Positions 1 to 8,223 of a stretch of 64,000 bases of DNA are shown here, in pieces (position 1 is the stretch's first letter; each line of letters begins with the position of its first letter). A program made the translations under genes and the position numbers. The DNA is from Microbacterium sp. SORGH_AS_0888 (GTDB lineage Bacteria; Actinomycetota; Actinomycetes; Actinomycetales; Microbacteriaceae): NCBI RefSeq assembly GCF_030818905.1, contig NZ_JAUTAZ010000001.1, positions 496,001 to 560,000 of the forward strand, given 5' to 3'. The notes beneath the pieces are model-generated. The model ran no database searches. It was not told the DNA's origin and was given only the letters and a program-made list of their open reading frames with translations.

Positions 1-630
1 GCGAGCGCTTTCGGCGAGATCGAGTGCAACGGCTTCTGGAACCACAAGCCGCCGCGCACGGACAAGGACGGCGTCTGGATCCCTTCCCAGGTCGAGAAGG
101 CGCCGAACCTCGCGCGTCGCGCACAGGAGCCGGGCGCGAACGTCGGGCGGTGCCGCGTGATCGAGCTGCAGCCGACTCCGTACGGCGACTGCCTCTACAA
201 CCTGCACCAGGACGACAACAACCGCCTCAACCCGGACGGGACGGGCTGGGTCGTCCGCGGCTTCTTCAACCTGACCGACGACACCGACAGCTTCTTCGTG
301 CTGCGCCACAACCGCACCGATCCGGAGGGGGAGGTGCGCATTGCGCTGCCCGCCGGCGCGCAGCTCATCATCGACACGCAGCGGCTGTGGCACGCGGCGA
401 CGCACCGCGGCACCGAGCCGCGCTACTGCCTGATCACCTCGTGGGAGTCGGGCCCCGAGCTCGACGCCTACATCGAGAAGTACCACGGCGTGAACCACGT
501 CGAGAGCGTCCCGATCTCGCAGGAGGAGCTCGACGCCGGTCAGGCGGAGCAGGCCCGCAAGGATGCCGCACGAGCCGCCTACTACGCCGCAAAGGGCCGC
601 GCCGAGGTGCAGGCCATGAGCGAAGCCTGA
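1..630 (+). CDS. Partial hypothetical protein, possibly a 2OG-Fe(II)-type oxygenase
   Basis: The frame is open from base 1, so the N-terminus lies outside the window. An internal GTG at 157 is only an alternative start, because the upstream codons read as ordinary protein. The visible 209 residues contain an H-Q-D motif (codons at 205-213) and, some 60 residues later, W-H-A-A-T-H followed by an arginine. That arrangement fits the HxD...H metal site of double-stranded beta-helix dioxygenases. I do not recognise a specific family, so substrate and role are unknown. The C-terminal 35 residues are Ala/Glu-rich and probably helical. A strong hairpin follows the stop, so this gene is probably not part of the fructose operon downstream. 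Confidence 0.55.
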   Translation, partial: ASAFGEIECNGFWNHKPPRTDKDGVWIPSQVEKAPNLARRAQEPGANVGRCRVIELQPTPYGDCLYNLHQDDNNRLNPDGTGWVVRGFFNLTDDTDSFFVLRHNRTDPEGEVRIALPAGAQLIIDTQRLWHAATHRGTEPRYCLITSWESGPELDAYIEKYHGVNHVESVPISQEELDAGQAEQARKDAARAAYYAAKGRAEVQAMSEA

Positions 631-648
631 GCCGTCCCGTCTCCTGAG

Positions 649-676
649 GCGCCCCCGGTCCGACGACCGGGGGCGC
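649..676 (+). terminator. Rho-independent terminator after the first gene
   Basis: A perfect 12-bp GC-rich stem (649-660 with 665-676) closes a CGAC tetraloop and is followed by a T-rich stretch (TTCTGTGTTTT). It separates the first gene from the fructose promoter. Confidence 0.85.
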
Positions 677-702
677 TTCTGTGTTTTCGCCCGCCGAAAC
701 CG

Positions 703-731
703 TTGCTCCATGTGGGACTGTGTTGTAATCT
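703..731 (+). promoter_or_regulatory. Promoter of the fructose PTS operon
   Basis: TTGCTC (703-708) and TAATCT (726-731) are separated by 17 bases, a good sigma-70-type pair for an actinobacterium. The element lies between the terminator and a strong Shine-Dalgarno (AAAGGAGG, 742-749). The first gene encodes a DeoR-family repressor, so autoregulation through an overlapping operator is likely, but no operator was identified. Confidence 0.65.
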
Positions 732-754
732 GTGGCTATCCAAAGGAGGCCACC

Positions 755-1540
755 GTGTACGCGATGGAGCGCCAAGAGGCGATCGAGGGCATGCTCCTCG
801 TCGACGGACGAGTGTCGGTGACCGACCTTGCCCGCCGCTTCGGCGTCACGACCGAGACGGTGCGACGCGACCTGGACGCGCTCGAGCGTCAGGGCTCGGT
901 GATCCGGGTGCACGGCGGCGCTATCGCGCCCGACAGGCAGAGCACGACCGAGGCGACGCTCGTCGAGCGGTCCACCTTGCGGGGCTCGCAGAAGCACGCG
1001 ATCGCGCGTCGCGCGCTCTCGGCCATCGGGTCCGGCTTCCGCGGATCCGTGTTCCTGGACGCCGGCACCACGACGGGTGCGGTCGCCGCTCTCCTGCCCG
1101 CGCGACTGGCCGAGCAGGGCGGCCAGGCGGACGTCGTCACCCACGCCTTCAGCTTCGCCGGCCCACTCGCCGACGCCGACCGTGTCGCCCTCACCGTGAT
1201 CGGCGGCCGGGTGCGCAGCGTCACCTCCGCCGCCGTCGGCGCGCAGACGGTCGAGGCGATCGGAGCGCTCCGTCCCGACATCGCGTTCGTGGGGACGAAC
1301 GGCATGTCGGCGGAGTTCGGTCTGAGCACGCCCGATCCCGAGGAAGCGGCGGTCAAGCGGGCAATCGTGCGGTGCGCCCGGCGCACAGTGGTTGTCGTCG
1401 ACGGCAGCAAGTTCGACCGCGAGCTGCTGGTCGGCTTCGCCCCTCTGACAGACATCGATGTTCTCGTGACCGACACGCCGCCCGCCGGGGAGCTCGCCTC
1501 CGCGCTCGGCGATGCCGGAGTGGAGGTATGGCTCGCATGA
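755..1540 (+). CDS. DeoR-family regulator of the fructose operon
   Basis: This 261-residue protein has the DeoR layout. An N-terminal winged helix (about residues 5-60, with FGVTTETVRRDLDALE as recognition region and the RVHGGA signature after it) is followed by a sugar-phosphate-sensing domain related to ribose-5-phosphate isomerase. GTG 755 is chosen because AAAGGAGG ends five bases upstream; ATG 764 is the alternative. The stop overlaps the fruK start as ATGA. DeoR-family regulators beside fruK and fruA normally repress the operon until a fructose phosphate binds. That function is inferred from position, since the DNA target cannot be read here. Confidence 0.88.
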   Translation: MYAMERQEAIEGMLLVDGRVSVTDLARRFGVTTETVRRDLDALERQGSVIRVHGGAIAPDRQSTTEATLVERSTLRGSQKHAIARRALSAIGSGFRGSVFLDAGTTTGAVAALLPARLAEQGGQADVVTHAFSFAGPLADADRVALTVIGGRVRSVTSAAVGAQTVEAIGALRPDIAFVGTNGMSAEFGLSTPDPEEAAVKRAIVRCARRTVVVVDGSKFDRELLVGFAPLTDIDVLVTDTPPAGELASALGDAGVEVWLA

Positions 1541-2475
1541 TCGTCACACTCACCGCCAACCCCTCCCTGGACCGGGCGATCAGCCTGGCCGCGCCGCTGC
1601 GGCCCGGCCAGGTGCAGACGGCACTCGGAGGACGTGAGGATGCGGGCGGCAAGGGGATCAACGTGTCCCGCGTCGTCGCACTCGCCGGCGAGGACACGCA
1701 GGCCGTGCTGCCGCTGTCCGCCGACGACCCCTATCGTGCCGTGCTGGACGGTGCGGGGATCACGTACCGAGCCGTCGGGGTCGACGGGCACGTGCGGTCG
1801 AACCTGACGATCGTCGACGCCGACGGCGAGACCACGAAGCTCAACCTGCCCGGCACCGCGCTCGACGCCGCGCAGCGGCAGGCTCTCATCGATGCCGTGG
1901 TCGCCGCCTCCGCGGGGGCCGACTGGCTCGTGCTCGCCGGCTCTCTCCCGCCCGGCGCGGGCGACGCGTTCTACGTCGACGTGATCCGTGCGGTCCGCGC
2001 GGGCTCCCGGCCGCCGCGCATCGCGGTCGACACCTCGGACGCGGCGCTGCGCGCCGTCGTGGCGGAGGGTGCCCCGGATCTCATCAAGCCGAACGAGGAC
2101 GAGCTCGCCGAGCTCGCCGGCATTCCGCTCGACGAAGGCGTCGACCTCGTCGCCGCGGTCCTGCCCGTGGCACGCTCCCTCGTGCCGGCGCGGGTGGGGG
2201 CGGCGCTCGTGACGCTCGGCGCCGCGGGGGCCGTGCTGGTCACGGCCGACGGTGCATGGGCGGGACGTCCGCCGCGCATCCGCGTCGTCAGCACGGTCGG
2301 CGCCGGTGACAGCTCGCTCGCCGGCTTCGTGCTCGCCGCGGCACGCGGCGCGAGCCCGGCCGAGGCGCTTCGCCAGTCGATCCGCTACGGCGCCGCTGCG
2401 GCCTCCCTGCCCGGCACGCAGGCGCCGCGTCCCCTCGACCTTCCGCAGGGCGATGTGCCCGTGCGTTCCCTCTGA
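1537..2475 (+). CDS. fruK: 1-phosphofructokinase
   Basis: FruK phosphorylates fructose-1-phosphate to fructose-1,6-bisphosphate with ATP in the cytosol. The 312-residue sequence is a PfkB/ribokinase-family kinase. It has the N-terminal TANPSLD stretch, GGKGINVSR (sugar-phosphate binding), a KPNEDEL segment, and GAGDSSLAGF near the C-terminus carrying the catalytic base Asp258. ATG 1537 is chosen because GGAGG (1522-1526) is correctly spaced for it and it overlaps the regulator's stop as ATGA; ATG 1528 is too close to the Shine-Dalgarno. fruA follows 29 bases later. Together they take up fructose and feed glycolysis. Confidence 0.95.
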   Translation: MIVTLTANPSLDRAISLAAPLRPGQVQTALGGREDAGGKGINVSRVVALAGEDTQAVLPLSADDPYRAVLDGAGITYRAVGVDGHVRSNLTIVDADGETTKLNLPGTALDAAQRQALIDAVVAASAGADWLVLAGSLPPGAGDAFYVDVIRAVRAGSRPPRIAVDTSDAALRAVVAEGAPDLIKPNEDELAELAGIPLDEGVDLVAAVLPVARSLVPARVGAALVTLGAAGAVLVTADGAWAGRPPRIRVVSTVGAGDSSLAGFVLAAARGASPAEALRQSIRYGAAAASLPGTQAPRPLDLPQGDVPVRSL

Positions 2476-2504
2476 TCCCGTACCACCGACCACTGGAGGT
2501 CATC

Positions 2505-4568
2505 GTGTCCGACACCATCACCCCAGCCCTCGTCTCGCTCGATGCGAGCCTGGGCGACGACAAGGCCGCGGTCATCCGTGCCCTCGCGACGCGCGTCGTC
2601 GCCGAGGGACGCGCGACAGACGCGGAAGCGCTCTTCGAGGACGCCTGGGCCCGCGAGCAGAAGGATGAGACCGGGCTGCCCGGCGGGATCGCGATCCCGC
2701 ACGCGAAGAGCGCGGCCGTCACGACTCCTTCGCTCGCTTTCGCCCGTCTGTCCCCGGGGGTCGACTTCGGCGCGCCCGACGGACCCGCCGACCTCGTCTT
2801 CCTGATCGCCGCCCCCGCGGATGCCGCGGAGGCGCACCTCGCGGTGCTGTCGAAGCTGGCGCGGAGCCTCATGCAGTCCGACTTCACCGACGGACTGCGC
2901 GCGGCGCGCACCCCCGACGACGTCGTGCACATCGTCCGCGTCGCGATCGGCGAGGAGGCGGCGGCCCCTGCCGCCGAGCCCGCGGCACCCGCCGTCGCGC
3001 CGGTCGCGACCGCGGACGAGTCCCTCACGATCGACGGGCGCCCGGCCCGGATCGTGGCTGTCACGGCCTGCGCGACAGGAATCGCGCACACGTTCATGGC
3101 TGCCGACGCCCTGACCGCGGCCGGCAAGAAGGACGGGGTCGAGCTGACCGTCGAGCCCCAGGGGTCCAGCGGCTACCAGGCGCTGCCCTCCTCGGTCATC
3201 GACGCGGCGGACGCCGTGATCTTCGCCGTCGACGTCGACGTCCGTGAGCCGCAGCGCTTCGCCGGCAAGCCGGTCGTTCGCGCGGGCGTGAAGCGCGGGA
3301 TCGAACAGCCCGACGCGATGATCCGGGAGGCCGTGGCGGCCGCCAAGGACCCGGCCGCGCCGCGCGTGTCCGGGTCGGCCTCCTCCGCCTCCACGGCTCC
3401 CGCAGCCCCGCAGTCCTGGGGAGCGAAGATCCAGCGCGTGCTGCTGACCGGCGTGAGCTACATGATCCCCTTCGTCGCCGGTGGCGGGCTCCTCATCGCA
3501 CTGGGGTTCCTCCTCGGCGGCTACCAGGTCACGGCCAATGCCGCGCACGTCATCGTGCAGAACTCGCTCTGGGACCTCCCGACCACCGACATCACCTCGC
3601 CGCTCGGTCCGCTCGGGCAGTACCTCGGCTCGGTCGCGTTCATGATCGGCTCGACCTCGATGGGCTTCCTCGTCTCGGCACTCGCGGGCTACATCGCGTT
3701 CGCGATCGCCGACCGTCCCGGGATCGCCCCCGGTTTCGTGGCCGGCGCCGTCGCGGTGCTCATGAACGCGGGCTTCATCGGCGGCATCATCGGCGGCCTG
3801 CTCGCCGGCGTCGTGGCGTGGTGGCTGGGGCGTCTCGACCCGCCGCGCTGGCTCCGCGGCCTCATGCCGGTCGTGATCATCCCGCTCATCGGATCGATCG
3901 TGGCCTCGGGCCTGATGATCCTGTTCCTCGGTCGACCGATCGCCTCGCTCATGGAGCTGCTCAACGACGGCCTGACGAGCCTCGCCGGGACGGGCGCGAT
4001 CGTGGGCGTCGGCGTCATCCTCGGCCTCATGATGTGCTTCGACCTCGGCGGCCCCGTCAACAAGGTGGCCTATGCGTTCGCGACCGCGGGTCTTGCGACC
4101 GCCTCGACGAGCGACATCCACGCCGTGCCGTTCCTCATCATGGCCGCCGTGATGTCCTCCGGCATGGTCCCGCCGCTCGCGATGGCGCTCGCCTCGACGG
4201 TGCTGGGTCGCGACGCGTTCACCCCGGTCGAGCGGGAGAACGGCAAGGCGGCATGGCTGCTGGGCGCGTCGTTCATCAGCGAGGGAGCGATCCCGTTCGC
4301 CGCGGCGGACCCGCTTCGTGTGATCCCGGCGAACCTCATCGGAGGCGCGATCACGGGTGGCCTCAGCATGGCGCTGGGAGTCTCGTCGCTGGCGCCGCAC
4401 GGCGGGATCTTCGTGTTCTTCGCCATCAACCCGTTCTGGGGTTTCGCGTTCTCGATCGTGGCAGGTACCGTCGTGACTGCGTTGATCGTCGTCGCCCTCA
4501 AGAAGTGGGTCGGACGCAAAGAACTCGCCGAAGCAGAGGTGACGCCGGCCGTCGTGGCCAGCGCCTGA
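2505..4568 (+). CDS. fruA: Fructose-specific PTS enzyme IIABC
   Basis: This 687-residue permease imports fructose and phosphorylates it to fructose-1-phosphate. Domain order is EIIA (about 1-150, with phospho-accepting His66 in IPHAK), an Ala/Pro-rich linker, EIIB (about 180-285, with Cys189 in TACATGIAHT) and a membrane EIIC domain (about 305-675, roughly eight to ten hydrophobic segments, GGPVNK motif). GTG 2505 is preceded by GGAGGT at ideal spacing. HPr is encoded just downstream. Enzyme I is not in the window and must be elsewhere. All three domains look intact. Confidence 0.96.
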   Translation: MSDTITPALVSLDASLGDDKAAVIRALATRVVAEGRATDAEALFEDAWAREQKDETGLPGGIAIPHAKSAAVTTPSLAFARLSPGVDFGAPDGPADLVFLIAAPADAAEAHLAVLSKLARSLMQSDFTDGLRAARTPDDVVHIVRVAIGEEAAAPAAEPAAPAVAPVATADESLTIDGRPARIVAVTACATGIAHTFMAADALTAAGKKDGVELTVEPQGSSGYQALPSSVIDAADAVIFAVDVDVREPQRFAGKPVVRAGVKRGIEQPDAMIREAVAAAKDPAAPRVSGSASSASTAPAAPQSWGAKIQRVLLTGVSYMIPFVAGGGLLIALGFLLGGYQVTANAAHVIVQNSLWDLPTTDITSPLGPLGQYLGSVAFMIGSTSMGFLVSALAGYIAFAIADRPGIAPGFVAGAVAVLMNAGFIGGIIGGLLAGVVAWWLGRLDPPRWLRGLMPVVIIPLIGSIVASGLMILFLGRPIASLMELLNDGLTSLAGTGAIVGVGVILGLMMCFDLGGPVNKVAYAFATAGLATASTSDIHAVPFLIMAAVMSSGMVPPLAMALASTVLGRDAFTPVERENGKAAWLLGASFISEGAIPFAAADPLRVIPANLIGGAITGGLSMALGVSSLAPHGGIFVFFAINPFWGFAFSIVAGTVVTALIVVALKKWVGRKELAEAEVTPAVVASA

Positions 4569-4601
4569 CCCCGTTCCCGACGAAGAAGAGAGAAGAAGAA
4601 C

Positions 4602-4871
4602 ATGGCTGAACGCCAGGCCACCATCGCCAGCGCCTCCGGGCTGCACGCCCGCCCCGCGAAGCTCTTCGTGCAGGCGGTGCAGGAGAAGAAGATCCCGATC
4701 ACGATCGCTGCGGAGGGCGGGCCCGACCTGAACGCCGGCAGCATCCTCTCGCTCATCGGCCTGGGGGCCGGCAAGGGCACCGTCGTGACTCTCAAGTCGG
4801 ACGCGGAGGGCGCGGATGCCGCCCTCGACGACCTGGTGAAGCTCCTCGAGACGGACCTCGACGCGGAGTAA
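4602..4871 (+). CDS. ptsH: Phosphocarrier protein HPr
   Basis: This 89-residue HPr carries phosphate from enzyme I to the EIIA domain. The active-site signature GLHARPA places the phosphohistidine at His15. The serine of the regulatory helix is Ser47 (NAGSIL). It lies 33 bases after fruA behind a purine-rich leader (AGAGAAGAAGAAC). Its place as the last gene of a fructose operon suggests that general HPr supply is tied to fructose induction here. That is an inference, because a second copy outside the window cannot be excluded. Confidence 0.95.
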   Translation: MAERQATIASASGLHARPAKLFVQAVQEKKIPITIAAEGGPDLNAGSILSLIGLGAGKGTVVTLKSDAEGADAALDDLVKLLETDLDAE

Positions 4872-4893
4872 TCCCGCGCGCCCGTGCTCGCCG

Positions 4894-4942
4894 ACTCGAG
4901 CCCGGCGACGGTCAGATGTCCAGACCGTCGCCGGGCTCGAGT
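4894..4942. terminator. Bidirectional terminator between ptsH and the MBL gene
   Basis: A perfect 20-bp stem (4894-4913 with 4923-4942) encloses a 9-base loop. It lies 22 bases after the ptsH stop. It also covers the stop codon (4912-4914) and last codons of the convergent MBL gene, so the 3' end of that gene is constrained by the hairpin. There is no long T-run on either side. Confidence 0.7.
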
Positions 4943-5550
4943 GCGTAGAAGCGACCGCCGCCCTGCTCCGTCGCCCAGGTGAGGCGGGCGCGGCCCATCT
5001 CCAGGCCGGCGCGCGACAGCGTCATGTCGTGCGTCGCGAAGGCCTGCCGCGGCGAGACCGCGATGACGAAGTCCATGGCCTCACCGATCTTCAGCCACGG
5101 CGCTCCCACGGGAGCGGCCAGGAGCTCGATCTCGCGGCCGTGCGGGACAGCATAGGAGTCCCCCGGGTAGTAGAACGCGTCGTCGACGAGAACGCCCACG
5201 TTGTCGACGACGGGGATCGACTCGTGGATGACGCTGTGCCGCCCGCCGAAGAACTCGAGCCGGAAGGGCTCAGCCTCGACGACATCGCCGGGGGAGACCA
5301 CCCGGATGTCGTAGCCGGCCGCTGCCTGCGCGACGCCCTCGGGCGCGTAGATGGGCACTCCGGCGTTCTTGTCGAGAACCCGGTCGAGATGCTCGGGCGT
5401 CCAGTGATCGGGGTGCTCGTGCGTGAGCACGACCGCGACCACGCCGTGCAGGTCGACGAGCGGGGTCGTGAAGCTGCCGGGGTCGACGAGGAGCTTCTTC
5501 CCGTGCTTCTCCAGGGTGAGAGCCGCGTGCTCGTGCTTCGTGATGCGCAT
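4912..5550 (-). CDS. MBL-fold metal-dependent hydrolase
   Basis: A 212-residue metallo-beta-lactamase-fold protein. It begins MRITKHEHAA, has the metal motif THEHPDHW (H-x-H-x-D-H), and later DAFYYPGDSY and FATHDM segments that fit the remaining metal ligands. It resembles the short UlaG-like hydrolases, but the substrate is unknown. ATG 5550 is chosen because GGGAG lies upstream. A longer open frame to 5715 would run through the tRNA gene and its promoter and is not credible. The gene converges on ptsH and is divergent from tRNA-Glu. Confidence 0.85.
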   Translation of the reverse strand: MRITKHEHAALTLEKHGKKLLVDPGSFTTPLVDLHGVVAVVLTHEHPDHWTPEHLDRVLDKNAGVPIYAPEGVAQAAAGYDIRVVSPGDVVEAEPFRLEFFGGRHSVIHESIPVVDNVGVLVDDAFYYPGDSYAVPHGREIELLAAPVGAPWLKIGEAMDFVIAVSPRQAFATHDMTLSRAGLEMGRARLTWATEQGGGRFYALEPGDGLDI

Positions 5551-5609
5551 GCACTGAGTCAACTCCCGCGGCGGGCGGGAGGCAAGCCGATGCAGATGCC
5601 CGGCTCGAT

Positions 5610-5639
5610 TTGGCGGACTCGGAAAAGGCGTGGCATAAT
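5610..5639 (+). promoter_or_regulatory. Promoter of tRNA-Glu
   Basis: TTGGCG (5610-5615) and CATAAT (5634-5639) are 18 bases apart, the best sigma-70 match in the window. They stand 38 bases ahead of the mature tRNA. Confidence 0.7.
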
Positions 5640-5676
5640 CGAACGGTTGCCTCCGGAGCTGCGGAGACAACGAAAC

Positions 5677-5749
5677 GGCCCCATCGTATAGCGGCCTAGT
5701 ACGCCGCCCTCTCACGGCGGTAACGCGGGTTCGAATCCCGCTGGGGTCA
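5677..5749 (+). tRNA. tRNA-Glu (CTC anticodon)
   Basis: The 73-base gene folds as a standard tRNA. The acceptor is GGCCCCA with TGGGGTC (one G-T pair), the anticodon stem is CCGCC/GGCGG, and the loop CTCTCAC has anticodon CTC at 5711-5713. The T arm is GCGGGTTCGAATCCCGC and the discriminator base is A. CCA is not encoded. A terminator follows eight bases later, so this is a single-gene unit. Confidence 0.96.
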
Positions 5750-5756
5750 CAGATGA

Positions 5757-5790
5757 CAGAAGAGCCCCCGGAGTTCCGGGGGCTCTTCTG
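5757..5790. terminator. Terminator after tRNA-Glu, shared with the peroxiredoxin operon
   Basis: A perfect 15-bp stem (5757-5771 with 5776-5790) closes a 4-base loop. It lies between the tRNA and the end of the convergent peroxiredoxin gene and reads as a hairpin on both strands. Confidence 0.85.
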
Positions 5791-5814
5791 CGTTCGCGGG
5801 CGCGGGGATGCGGG

Positions 5815-6498
5815 TCAGTCGCTCAGCAGGCGCACGGGGCGGGCGCTCTCCGGCGCGAGCGCCGATCGGCCCGCGACAGAGACCTTGCGCACATAGGGCA
5901 GCGTCCGGTCGACTTCACCCCACCGCTGTTCCGCCTCATCGTCACCGATGTCGTGCGGCACGAGAACGGGGGAACCCGGCATCCAGTTGGCCGGCGTGAC
6001 CACGTTCTGACGGTCGGCGATCTGGAGGGAGTCGACCACGCGAAGGATCTCGGCGAAGTTCCGCCCCGTCGTGGGCGGATAGCTCAACGTGAGCCGCACA
6101 CGGTGCTGCGGGTCGATGACGAAGACCGACCGGATGGTCGTCACATCGCTCGAGCTCGGGTGCAGCATCCCGTACAGCCGCGCCACCGTGAGACTCGGAT
6201 CCGAGATGAGCGGGAATCGCACGGGCGTCCCGAACGCTTCCGTCAGCTGCTCCGCCCAGACGGCGTGGCCGGCCGGCGTGCCCGTCGAGAGCGTCGCGAC
6301 CTTGACATCGCGTCGCGTGAACTCGGGCGACAGCCGTGCGATCTCCGCGACCTCGGTCGAGCAGACAGGTGTGAAGTCTCTGGGGTGCGAGAACAGCACG
6401 ACCCACGAGCCTCCCTGCCACCCGTACAGATGCAATGGTCCGTCCTGGCTCTCCGCGCGGAAGTCGGGGGCGCGGTCGCCGAGCAGCAACGTCGTCAT
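5815..6498 (-). CDS. 1-Cys peroxiredoxin (Prx6-type)
   Basis: This 227-residue thiol peroxidase reduces peroxides through the peroxidatic Cys46 in the F-T-P-V-C motif (Thr43 is the conserved partner). No other cysteine occurs, so it is a 1-Cys enzyme needing an outside reductant. The C-terminal half carries the Prx6-type TPANWMPGSPVLVP segment. The start ATG 6498 overlaps the stop of the upstream MBL gene as ATGA, so the two are translationally coupled. A longer frame exists upstream but lies inside the MBL gene and is rejected. The divergent HxlR gene suggests control by an electrophile or redox signal. Confidence 0.93.
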   Translation of the reverse strand: MTTLLLGDRAPDFRAESQDGPLHLYGWQGGSWVVLFSHPRDFTPVCSTEVAEIARLSPEFTRRDVKVATLSTGTPAGHAVWAEQLTEAFGTPVRFPLISDPSLTVARLYGMLHPSSSDVTTIRSVFVIDPQHRVRLTLSYPPTTGRNFAEILRVVDSLQIADRQNVVTPANWMPGSPVLVPHDIGDDEAEQRWGEVDRTLPYVRKVSVAGRSALAPESARPVRLLSD

Positions 6499-7304
6499 CG
6501 AGCGACGACCTCGGATGCGCCGCGCTCGACGATGCGCAGTCGATCCTCCGCCCCCGCTCCCGCGAACACGGCGCGCAGATGCGCGTTGTCCTCGCGGAAG
6601 TGCTTCCATGAGTCGTTGTGGATCGGGACGATGACGGCATGCGGGAGGAGATCGGACACCTCGAGCGCGCGTTCGTTGGACAGTGTGATGTAGTCCCCGT
6701 CCGCGAGCTCGGCGAAGCCGGCGCCGCCGAGGAACAGGATCGCGACCTCGATATCGGGATGGGCTTGCGCGATCTCGCGGACGACATCGACCGACGAGTT
6801 GTCGCCGCTCACGTAGGTCGTGGGCACCCCGTCGCCGTCGATGACGAATCCGGTGACGGGGCCGATGAGCTGCCACACGCCGTCGGGGCCGTGCTGCGCC
6901 GGAACACCGGTGATCGTGAGCCGTCCGCCTTCCGGCAGGTCGAGGCTCGCGCTCTTGCCGTCCAGACCGACGACGCCGTTCCCGAGACGCTCAGCGCCGA
7001 CATCGGTGCTGTAGACGTGGGGGACATCCTTGATGAACTCCTTCCCGGAGTCGTCCAGGTTGTCGATGTGGTGATCGTGCGAGACCAGCGCGACGTCGAT
7101 GCGGCCCACCTCCTGCGGGGACAGCGCCGGGGCCTCCGTCCGCTCGACGCCCTGCAGTCCCTCCGTGTTCGGGTGACCGGTGTAGTCCTGCGGCTGGTCG
7201 AACGTCGGATCCGTGATGATCCGCAGCCCGCCCACGCCGATGATCGCGGTCGGACCGCCGAGGGGCTGGATGGTGAGCGCGTGCCGCGTGGCTGTGGAGG
7301 ACAT
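6495..7304 (-). CDS. MBL-fold metallohydrolase (UlaG-like)
   Basis: A 269-residue metallo-beta-lactamase-fold hydrolase with ITDPTFDQP near the N-terminus and SHDHHIDNLD as the metal-binding loop (H-x-H-x-x-D). A YVSGDN segment and a final VPIHNDSW histidine fit the remaining ligands. ATG 7304 has AAAGG upstream. It is the first gene of a two-gene operon with the peroxiredoxin and is divergent from an HxlR regulator. The pairing suggests handling of a reactive or oxidised metabolite, but the substrate is not known. Confidence 0.87.
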   Translation of the reverse strand: MSSTATRHALTIQPLGGPTAIIGVGGLRIITDPTFDQPQDYTGHPNTEGLQGVERTEAPALSPQEVGRIDVALVSHDHHIDNLDDSGKEFIKDVPHVYSTDVGAERLGNGVVGLDGKSASLDLPEGGRLTITGVPAQHGPDGVWQLIGPVTGFVIDGDGVPTTYVSGDNSSVDVVREIAQAHPDIEVAILFLGGAGFAELADGDYITLSNERALEVSDLLPHAVIVPIHNDSWKHFREDNAHLRAVFAGAGAEDRLRIVERGASEVVAR

Positions 7305-7495
7305 CGGTCTTGCCTTTCGTGTTCGTCGAGAGCTGCCCCTGAGCGGGTGCCTGACTGCCAGTGAACCCGGGACCCGACGACGCGACTAGTTCGAGAAACG
7401 CACTCATTACGCTCTGTGAACGCGGAACCGCCGGCGAGCCGCGGAACAGGATCGACTGAGGCATCCGAAGAAGCCCGCGACCCACGGAGGCGCGC

Positions 7496-8179
7496 ATGCC
7501 CGATGTCGCCGACGAGCTCGATGCCGAGTACTGTCCCGTCTCGATCGGAGCGTCGCTGATCGGCGAGCGGTGGTCCCTTCTGATCGTGCGCGAGCTGATG
7601 ACCGGCGCCTCCCGCTTCAACGACATCCAGCGAGGGCTGCCGGGGCTCTCGCGGTCGACGCTCACCGAGCGGCTCCGCTACCTGGAACGGCTGGGCGTGA
7701 TCGCTGCGCGACGCGACCCCCGCGGATACGCACTCACGATCGAAGGCGAGGCGCTCCGTCCTGTCATCCTCGCGATCGGCGAGTGGACGGTGAAGCATCA
7801 CTTCCCGACGCCCACCGAGCGGCAGTCGGACCCGTCGATGATCATCTGGCGTGTCAGTCAGGGGCTGAACCGAGATGCGCTCCCGGAGGGCCGGTTCACG
7901 ATCGAGTTCCGGTTCCCCGGCAGCCCGAAGCCCCGAGCATGGATCGTCCTCCGGGGCCGAGAGCCCACCGTCTGCCTCGAACACCCCGGCTACGACATCG
8001 ACCTGGTGGTCACCGCGACCGCACGCGTCTGGAACGAGGTCTGGTACGGGCACCGCGCGCTCCCGGCAGCGGTGCGGGAAGGAGAGATCGAGCTGCTCGG
8101 CGCCCCGGCCGCGACGCGCGCGTTCTCCGCCTGGTTCACGCTCAGCCCGTTCGCGTCCTCCGTCGCCTACGCGCGGTGA
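7496..8179 (+). CDS. HxlR-family regulator with C-terminal SCP2-like domain
   Basis: The 227-residue protein starts with an HxlR winged helix (about 1-100; CPVSIGASLIGERW, then RFNDIQRGLPGLSRSTLTERL) including the N-terminal cysteine typical of the family. HxlR proteins usually end near 110-120 residues. Here about 110 more residues look like an SCP2/sterol-carrier-type ligand-binding domain, a fusion known in actinobacteria. ATG 7496 has GGAGG five bases before it. The gene is divergent from the MBL/peroxiredoxin pair across 190 bases and probably regulates it, which is an inference from position. Confidence 0.85.
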   Translation: MPDVADELDAEYCPVSIGASLIGERWSLLIVRELMTGASRFNDIQRGLPGLSRSTLTERLRYLERLGVIAARRDPRGYALTIEGEALRPVILAIGEWTVKHHFPTPTERQSDPSMIIWRVSQGLNRDALPEGRFTIEFRFPGSPKPRAWIVLRGREPTVCLEHPGYDIDLVVTATARVWNEVWYGHRALPAAVREGEIELLGAPAATRAFSAWFTLSPFASSVAYAR

Positions 8180-8223
8180 CGCTCCCTGACGGGAGGGCCA
8201 CCGGATGGGCGAGTGCGCTCGGC

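Noticed and set aside
5551-5715. N-terminal extension of the MBL gene at 4912 up to 5715
   Set aside because: It would translate across the tRNA-Glu gene and its promoter, and the family start matches ATG 5550.
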